From an uncultured Bacteroides sp. (GTDB taxonomy: Bacteria > Bacteroidota > Bacteroidia > Bacteroidales > Bacteroidaceae), in contig CAKUYM010000284.1 of assembly GCA_934716785.1 (NCBI GenBank), positions 1 through 5,783 on the forward strand: a stretch of DNA of 5,783 nucleotides, in the 5' to 3' direction. The notes below the pieces were generated by a model. The model was given only the letters and a program-made list of their open reading frames with translations. It ran no database searches and was not told the origin of the DNA. Shown one piece after another: positions 1 to 5,783 of this stretch; the stretch's first letter is position 1, and every line of letters begins with the position of its first letter. Made by a program: the position numbers and the translations under genes.

Positions 1-801
1 ATTTTTTATTGTCCCAGTATCCAAAATAGCAACTTTTATCCTTTGTATTTGATTGTCTTTATTGTTGGTGTTTGTGCTATTATTTGTTGTATTTTTCGTA
101 ATTTTTCCAGTATATCCTCTTGCTAATGAATATGCTAATCTTATCATATTATAATCATTTGCATTGATGTTTCCAGAATAATAATTGCTATTCAAAATAT
201 TATTTAAGTTTGTTTCATTGATATCATTACCAACTTGATTATATTCCGGTTTTTGCACATATACGGTTGTATTGTTGTTCGTACTGTTTTTGCTTCCACC
301 ACTTCCGCCACCACTAATTAATGCTGTAGTTGCTCCTGCTGTTAAAACTGCTCCAACTTTCCAATTTAAAACATATTCTGCAAAATTTCTCGTATTTTTA
401 AATTTATTTGTTTCTTTTCTATAAGCTCTTTGAATACAATTATTATAATTGTAGTTTGAATTTTCCTTAATAATTTTTTTAATTCTTGTATTATATGTAT
501 AATTTGCGAGACAATAAATTGGTGTTCTATAACCACTCATTTGATTTAAACTTGCACCATAATAAATTAGTAAATTGACAATATCTTCATCTTCATTTTT
601 TATTGCATAAACTATTGCAGAATTTTTATATTCGTCAACAGAATTTACATTTTGTCTGTTTACTAATTTTTTTACTTTATAATAATTTCCATTTTTTGTG
701 GCTTCTATTAGCTGATTTTTTTCATAACTATAAGATTTATTTATTATAAATGTGATAAAAATAACAAATAACCACAAATTTTCCACTTTTTTTAAACTCA
801 T
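1..801 (-). CDS. Secreted ankyrin-repeat protein with subtilisin-like (S8) catalytic Asp motif, C-terminus beyond window
   Basis: This frame is open for 267 codons from an ATG at 801-799 to the window edge, so the C-terminal part is missing. Residues 1-26 resemble a signal peptide: a lysine-bearing start, a hydrophobic core (LWLFVIFITFII) and a possible cleavage site after SYS. Residues 30-98 read as two to three degenerate ankyrin repeats (LIEATKNGNYYKVKKLV; DIVNLLIYYGASLN; YRTPIYCLA). Residues 148-165 are hydrophobic and rich in Gly/Ala/Thr, followed by SGGGSGGS and Asn/Thr-rich linkers at about 170-179 and 236-247. At 257-263 comes VAILDTG, which matches the DTG motif around the catalytic Asp of S8 subtilases (here D261). 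The His and Ser motifs would lie outside the window. By inference it is an exported protease, perhaps an autotransporter. The chosen start gives an intact signal peptide, though the Shine-Dalgarno (AGAGA) is weak. Without the missing part, S8 membership rests on one motif in a suitable setting. Confidence 0.72.
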   Translation of the reverse strand, partial: MSLKKVENLWLFVIFITFIINKSYSYEKNQLIEATKNGNYYKVKKLVNRQNVNSVDEYKNSAIVYAIKNEDEDIVNLLIYYGASLNQMSGYRTPIYCLANYTYNTRIKKIIKENSNYNYNNCIQRAYRKETNKFKNTRNFAEYVLNWKVGAVLTAGATTALISGGGSGGSKNSTNNNTTVYVQKPEYNQVGNDINETNLNNILNSNYYSGNINANDYNMIRLAYSLARGYTGKITKNTTNNSTNTNNKDNQIQRIKVAILDTGTIKN

Positions 802-977
802 TTTCTCTAATATAATATTTCTGTGAGAAATAATAAAACTTTTTAAAAATAATTCAAGTTTTTTTAAAAAATTTTTATTTTTTTAAAAAAATGAGTGTAT
901 TTTTCCCCCAATTTCACCTAGTAATTTCTATATTTATCATATTTATCATTTTTTCTCTCTTTTTTTTCTTTTTTCTC
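802..977. other. Divergent AT-rich intergenic region upstream of the 23S promoter
   Basis: No open frame worth calling lies here. It separates the minus-strand protease-like gene from the rRNA unit and should hold the promoters of both. Visible structure: long A and T homopolymer runs at about 840-890, a TTTTTCCCCC element at 900-909, a perfect 9-bp tandem repeat (ATTTATCAT twice, 932-949), and an uninterrupted 31-nt pyrimidine run at 949-979 that runs into the -35 box. For the minus-strand gene I see only weak promoter candidates, such as TTGAAT with a 17-nt spacer and ATTATT on the minus strand, and do not call one. Confidence 0.6.
900..928 (+). promoter_or_regulatory. Upstream element of the 23S promoter, shared with the promoter at 5544
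   Basis: This 29-nt element begins TTTTTCCCC and contains CCTA and TAATT. By my hand alignment it matches 5466-5494 at 22 of 29 positions, and both copies end exactly 49 nt before a TTGACT -35 box. A second aligned patch follows at the same offset: ATCATATTTATCAT at 936-949 against ATGATATTTATAAT at 5502-5515 (12 of 14). The identical spacing suggests either a bound regulatory site or a duplicated promoter region. I do not recognise a known factor for it. Confidence 0.45.
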
Positions 978-1006
978 TTGACTTTTAAAATTATATGATG
1001 TATAAT
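978..1006 (+). promoter_or_regulatory. Sigma70-type promoter of the 23S-5S rRNA unit
   Basis: A TTGACT -35 box (978-983) and a perfect TATAAT -10 box (1001-1006) are separated by the optimal 17 nt. The spacer ends in ATGATG, and transcription should start near 1012-1014. The first gene downstream is 23S rRNA. No 16S or tRNA gene lies between, so the large-subunit rRNAs have their own promoter. A 31-nt pyrimidine run directly upstream may act on promoter curvature, but that is inference. Confidence 0.85.
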
Positions 1007-1012
1007 TATGTT

Positions 1013-1239
1013 GTTCGGAAAACAAAAAAATCAATAAAAGTTATAAATTAGTCTTACTAATTTATCTTAATAAATTTTTCAATAGATATTTTTTTAGTTT
1101 TTTTGAGCAATTGATGATGTTTTTTATTGTATATAGTATTCAAATGCTAAGTAAAAGTACAAGTAGTACAACAAATAGTATAACAAATAAGAATCCTTGT
1201 AGATTATATTCTACATATAATTCTTACTTTAGTATATTT
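1013..1239 (+). other. Transcribed leader of the 23S rRNA precursor
   Basis: About 230 nt of AT-rich sequence separate the predicted transcription start from mature 23S. It contains a perfect 10-bp hairpin with a CTT loop (1043-1065), an imperfect 12-bp tandem repeat (AGTACAACAAAT then AGTATAACAAAT, 1165-1188; 11 of 12 match), and the 5' arm of the 23S processing stem from 1203. I see no tRNA, no 16S 3' end and no clear boxA antitermination sequence. Confidence 0.7.
1043..1065 (+). other. Perfect 10-bp hairpin in the rRNA leader
   Basis: ATAAATTAGT (1043-1052) and ACTAATTTAT (1056-1065) are exact reverse complements with a 3-nt CTT loop. It lies about 30 nt after the predicted transcription start. 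There is no uninterrupted T run immediately after it, so it is more likely a leader-RNA structure than a terminator. Confidence 0.55.

Positions 1240-1246
<7 letters not shown>
1203..1246 (+). repeat. 5' arm of the 23S rRNA processing stem
   Basis: This 44-nt arm is complementary to 3997-4034 on the far side of the 23S gene. The outer 27 nt pair with one mismatch and one G-U wobble, then a 6-nt bulge (TAGTAT) on the 5' side is followed by 11 further perfect pairs (ATTTAAGAAAT). Such stems bring together the ends of precursor 23S and are the usual RNase III substrate. The inner end overlaps the predicted mature 5' end and forms the terminal helix. Confidence 0.82.
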
Positions 1247-3996
<2,750 letters not shown>

Positions 3997-4005
<9 letters not shown>

Positions 4006-4034
4006 ATAAGTAAGAATTGTATGTAGTATATAAT
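3997..4034 (+). repeat. 3' arm of the 23S rRNA processing stem
   Basis: This 38-nt segment is the reverse complement of 1203-1246 apart from one mismatch, one wobble pair and the 6-nt bulge of the 5' arm. Its first bases (ATTTCTTAA) form the terminal helix of mature 23S, and the rest would be removed during maturation. Confidence 0.82.
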
Positions 4035-4130
4035 TTATAAAGAGATTATTTCAGTTGCGAATTGTTTTTTACTTTTTATTATTAGTGTTTGAATACTTAC
4101 AAGCATTTAAAATATTGACTGTTTTTAAAT
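4006..4130 (+). other. 23S-5S internal transcribed spacer
   Basis: The 125-nt AT-rich spacer contains the outer part of the 23S processing stem and no tRNA gene. A TTGACT at 4115-4120 has no credible -10 box at the correct distance, so 23S and 5S are most simply read as one transcript. Confidence 0.75.
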
Positions 4131-4247
4131 AGCTTGGTGATTATGGCTGTGTGGACCCACCCAATACATTCCGAACTTGCAGGTGAAACGCATGAAGCGC
4201 CGAGGGTACTAGGTTAAATCCTGGGAGATTAGGTTATCGCCAAGCTT
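4131..4247 (+). rRNA. rrf: 5S ribosomal RNA
   Basis: The terminal helix AGCTTGGTGAT (4131-4141) pairs with ATCGCCAAGCT (4236-4246) over 11 bp with one wobble. Between them lie the conserved 5S blocks TGTGGACCCACCC, CATTCCGAACTTG, GTGAAACGC and GCGCCGAGGGTACT. At about 117 nt the length is typical. It follows 23S by about 125 nt, and the ends are good to within a couple of bases. Confidence 0.95.
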
Positions 4248-4265
4248 TTTAAGAGCAGTTTTTTT
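4244..4265 (+). terminator. Possible weak terminator after 5S rRNA
   Basis: A small hairpin is possible (GCTTT with AGAGC, triloop, 4244-4256) followed two bases later by seven Ts (4259-4265). The stem is short, contains a wobble, and competes with the 5S terminal helix. The 5S helix followed by T runs could itself act as a terminator. Readthrough into the next gene seems quite possible. Confidence 0.35.
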
Positions 4266-4273
4266 ATAAAGAA

Positions 4274-4280
4274 AGAAGGG
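4274..4280 (+). promoter_or_regulatory. Ribosome binding site of manC
   Basis: AGAAGGG is the only purine-rich Shine-Dalgarno match upstream of the ATG at 4293. The 12-nt gap is longer than the common 5-9 nt. GTG at 4280 and TTG at 4285 are out of frame, so the ATG stands. Confidence 0.55.
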
Positions 4281-4292
4281 TGGTTTGAAAAA

Positions 4293-5375
4293 ATGTCTAG
4301 AATTTTTCCTGTTATTTTGTGTGGTGGTGCAGGGCATAGATTGTGGCCACTATCTTCATTAGAATCCCCAAAACAGTTTTTAAAATTGTTTAATGATAAA
4401 ACATTGTTGGAAAATACTATTGATAGATTGTATAATAATGAAAATTGTTATGGCCCGATTTTATTAACAAATCATAAATATTTGGATCTTATCCAAGAAG
4501 TAACAAAATCTTATAACCTTTCAAAAATTGTGACTGAACCAGAGAGCAGAAATACAGCCCCAGCGATTATTAGTACAATTGTTTTTTTATATAATACAAA
4601 TCCTGATGATTTAGTAATAATTATGCCATCAGATGCGTATATAAATGATGTTGAATTGTTCAATAAATATCTCAATGATTTGCTTAAGAATTATAATGGT
4701 GATAGAATAATTTCTTTTGGAATCGTTCCAACTGAACCGAATACGAATTATGGTTATATTGAAAAAGATGTTAATGATTTTAATAAAAATTCAATATTTT
4801 CTGTTAAACAATTTAAGGAAAAACCAAAAATTGAATTAGCTCTAAAATTTTTTCAAGATAAAAATTTTTTATGGAATTCTGGAATTTTTGTTGGAAAAAT
4901 TTCAACAATTTATAATTTATTTAAAAAATATAATCCAAATTTGTTTGAAAATATTTTAAATTCAGTGAAAAATGCTGAAAATACGGAGAAAATTTTATAT
5001 TTGAATAGATATTTTTATTCATATTGTGAAAATATTTCAATTGATTATTCTTTTATGGAAAAGTTAAACCAAAATGAACTTTGTGTTTTACAATTAAATT
5101 TAGAATGGAAAGACTTGGGTACATATCAAACACTTGAAACTATAGTTGATAAAGATGTAAATGGAAATGCTGAGGTTGGAAATGTTTTTTTGCATAATTC
5201 CAAAAACAATTTTATTTACTCTGACAAAAATATAATTTGTGGTTTAGACATAGAAGATTTGTTGATTATTGAAAAAAACAATATTATGTTTGTTGTTCAT
5301 AAAAATAAGTATAATGATTTGAATTCTGAATTAAAAAAATTTGAGGAAAAAGTTAAAAATTTGAAATTTAATTAA
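4293..5375 (+). CDS. manC: Mannose-1-phosphate guanylyltransferase (GDP-mannose pyrophosphorylase), monofunctional
   Basis: A complete 360-residue enzyme predicted to make GDP-mannose from GTP and mannose 1-phosphate in the cytoplasm, feeding surface glycan synthesis. The nucleotidyltransferase signature is near the N-terminus (ILCGGAGHRLWPLS, 8-21, then PKQF, 26-29). Further family motifs are EPESRNTAPAI (82-92), MPSDAYI (111-117), NYGYIE (152-157), FKEKP (174-178), WNSGIF (194-199), SIDYSFMEK (249-257) and WKDLGTY (272-278). The C-terminus ends with the short domain EDLLIIEKNNIMFVVHKNK and lacks the cupin isomerase domain of bifunctional ManC/AlgA proteins of about 470 residues. Unlike the consensus, His15 replaces the usual Thr of GxGTRLWP and Ala115 the usual His of PSDH. 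The ATG is the only sensible start, with AGAAGGG ending 12 nt upstream, a rather long gap. It begins 45 nt after 5S with no visible promoter and no co-directional biosynthetic neighbour in the window. Confidence 0.93.
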   Translation: MSRIFPVILCGGAGHRLWPLSSLESPKQFLKLFNDKTLLENTIDRLYNNENCYGPILLTNHKYLDLIQEVTKSYNLSKIVTEPESRNTAPAIISTIVFLYNTNPDDLVIIMPSDAYINDVELFNKYLNDLLKNYNGDRIISFGIVPTEPNTNYGYIEKDVNDFNKNSIFSVKQFKEKPKIELALKFFQDKNFLWNSGIFVGKISTIYNLFKKYNPNLFENILNSVKNAENTEKILYLNRYFYSYCENISIDYSFMEKLNQNELCVLQLNLEWKDLGTYQTLETIVDKDVNGNAEVGNVFLHNSKNNFIYSDKNIICGLDIEDLLIIEKNNIMFVVHKNKYNDLNSELKKFEEKVKNLKFN

Positions 5376-5381
5376 ATTTCA
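5362..5381. repeat. 20-bp perfect palindrome over the manC stop codon
   Basis: TGAAATTTAATTAAATTTCA is identical to its reverse complement and contains the TAA stop. There is no unpaired loop in the exact palindrome and no T run directly after it. It may help 3'-end formation, or be chance in sequence this AT-rich. Confidence 0.5.
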
Positions 5382-5406
5382 GATTAATTAATTTATTATT
5401 ATAAAA

Positions 5407-5430
5407 TTTTATTTTTGATAAAACTTTTTT
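5407..5430 (+). terminator. Possible AT-only terminator downstream of manC
   Basis: TTTTAT (5407-5412) and ATAAAA (5418-5423) pair around a 5-nt loop and are followed by C and six Ts, with another T run shortly after. The stem has no G-C pairs, so the prediction is weak. Confidence 0.3.
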
Positions 5431-5465
5431 GATTTTTTCTTTTTCGTATCCTAATTCCCCCGTCA

Positions 5466-5494
5466 TTTTTCCCCTAACTAATCCTATTAATTAC
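5466..5494 (+). promoter_or_regulatory. Upstream element of the second promoter, shared with the 23S promoter
   Basis: This is the partner of the element at 900-928: 22 of 29 positions match, including TTTTTCCCC, CCTA and TAATT. It ends 49 nt before the -35 box, the same distance as in the rRNA copy. Another CCCCC lies just upstream at about 5457-5461. No factor can be named from the sequence. Confidence 0.45.
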
Positions 5495-5543
5495 AAATTA
5501 AATGATATTTATAATAATAATTAAAAATAATTAAAATTATCTA

Positions 5544-5572
5544 TTGACTTTTAAAAAACTATGATGTATAAT
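5544..5572 (+). promoter_or_regulatory. Second sigma70-type promoter, near-copy of the 23S promoter
   Basis: TTGACT (5544-5549), a 17-nt spacer and TATAAT (5567-5572) repeat the 23S promoter exactly in both boxes. The spacers match at 14 of 17 positions, and the next three bases (TAT) are also shared. Transcription should begin near 5578-5580 and leave the window on the plus strand. Its strength and likeness to the rRNA promoter suggest a stable RNA gene downstream. Confidence 0.78.
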
Positions 5573-5578
5573 TATATC

Positions 5579-5783
5579 TGTTAGAAGATGTAAAGTTGAA
5601 AGAATAAGTAATTTATTGAGATTAAACTGTTATTTCAATTATTCCGATAGGCAATAGAACTTATGATATTGTTGATGTTAACTTATTGAGTTAAATTATC
5701 ATACCATTATTGAAGTTAGATATTGATTGAGTTATCTACTCTATTATGGAAGTGATATTTGATTTAGGTTGTTATTCGGGTAT
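5579..5783 (+). other. Transcribed region of unknown product, possible leader of an RNA gene
   Basis: About 205 nt follow the second promoter up to the window edge. I find no 16S start (no AGAGTTTGAT-like block), no tRNA, and no features of tmRNA or RNase P RNA. TTATTGAG occurs at 5613-5620 and 5683-5690. A tiny frame starts at ATG 5746 (MEVIFDLGCYSG) and stays open to the edge, but it is too short and lacks a good ribosome binding site. The length so far is close to that of the 23S leader (about 230 nt), so the product may begin just outside. Confidence 0.5.

Noticed and set aside
840..895. CRISPR-like or long repeat array in the homopolymer-rich stretch
   Set aside because: It consists only of A and T runs without a repeated unit and spacer pattern.
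932..949. Tandem ATTTATCAT as an iteron or origin element
   Set aside because: There are only two copies, no DnaA-box cluster, and the location is explained by the upstream region of an rRNA promoter.
4006..4130. tRNA gene in the 23S-5S spacer
   Set aside because: No T-arm GTTCRA-type sequence with a matching acceptor stem is present, and the complementary segment there is explained by the 23S processing stem.
4115..4143. TTGACT before 5S as a separate 5S promoter
   Set aside because: The hexamer at the right distance (4138-4143, TGATTA) is a poor -10 box and lies inside the 5S gene, so initiation there could not make full 5S.
5746..5783. Start of a protein gene (MEVIFDLGCYSG)
   Set aside because: Only 12 full codons are visible, with an in-frame stop shortly upstream and no good Shine-Dalgarno. 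It cannot be told from chance in this window.

Overview
The window looks like part of the small, AT-rich genome of an intracellular alphaproteobacterium, most likely of the Rickettsiales or a similar host-associated group. This is an inference with moderate confidence. It rests on the very AT-rich protein genes and spacers, and on a 23S-5S rRNA unit that has its own promoter with no 16S rRNA or tRNA genes in front of it. Detached 16S genes are a known trait of Rickettsiales.

Layout. Positions 1-801 (minus strand) hold the N-terminal 267 codons of a secreted protein cut by the window edge: a signal peptide, ankyrin-like repeats, a small-residue hydrophobic stretch, Asn/Gly-rich linkers, and a VAILDTG motif that matches the catalytic aspartate site of subtilisin-family (S8) proteases. 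Positions 802-977 are a divergent, AT-rich intergenic region. A strong sigma70-type promoter (TTGACT, 17 nt, TATAAT) at 978-1006 starts a stable-RNA unit: a leader of about 230 nt, 23S rRNA (about 1240-4005), a 125-nt spacer and 5S rRNA (about 4131-4247). The sequences flanking the 23S pair in a long processing stem. A complete monofunctional mannose-1-phosphate guanylyltransferase gene (4293-5375, plus strand) starts 45 nt after the 5S. The rest (5376-5783) has no convincing complete gene but carries a second promoter at 5544-5572.

The least expected signal is that second promoter. It matches the 23S promoter in both core boxes, in 14 of 17 spacer positions, and in a TTTTTCCCC-containing element lying exactly 49 nt upstream of the -35 box in both copies. 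It points out of the window, and about 200 nt downstream of it no open frame or RNA gene has clearly begun. My inference is that it drives another stable RNA, with the detached 16S rRNA as the leading candidate.

The genes do not form one pathway. The rRNA unit serves ribosome assembly, the guanylyltransferase makes GDP-mannose for surface glycans, and the minus-strand protein is probably an exported protease. The guanylyltransferase has no visible promoter of its own in the short gap after 5S, so it may be transcribed by readthrough from the rRNA unit. I see no CRISPR array, insertion sequence or tRNA gene.
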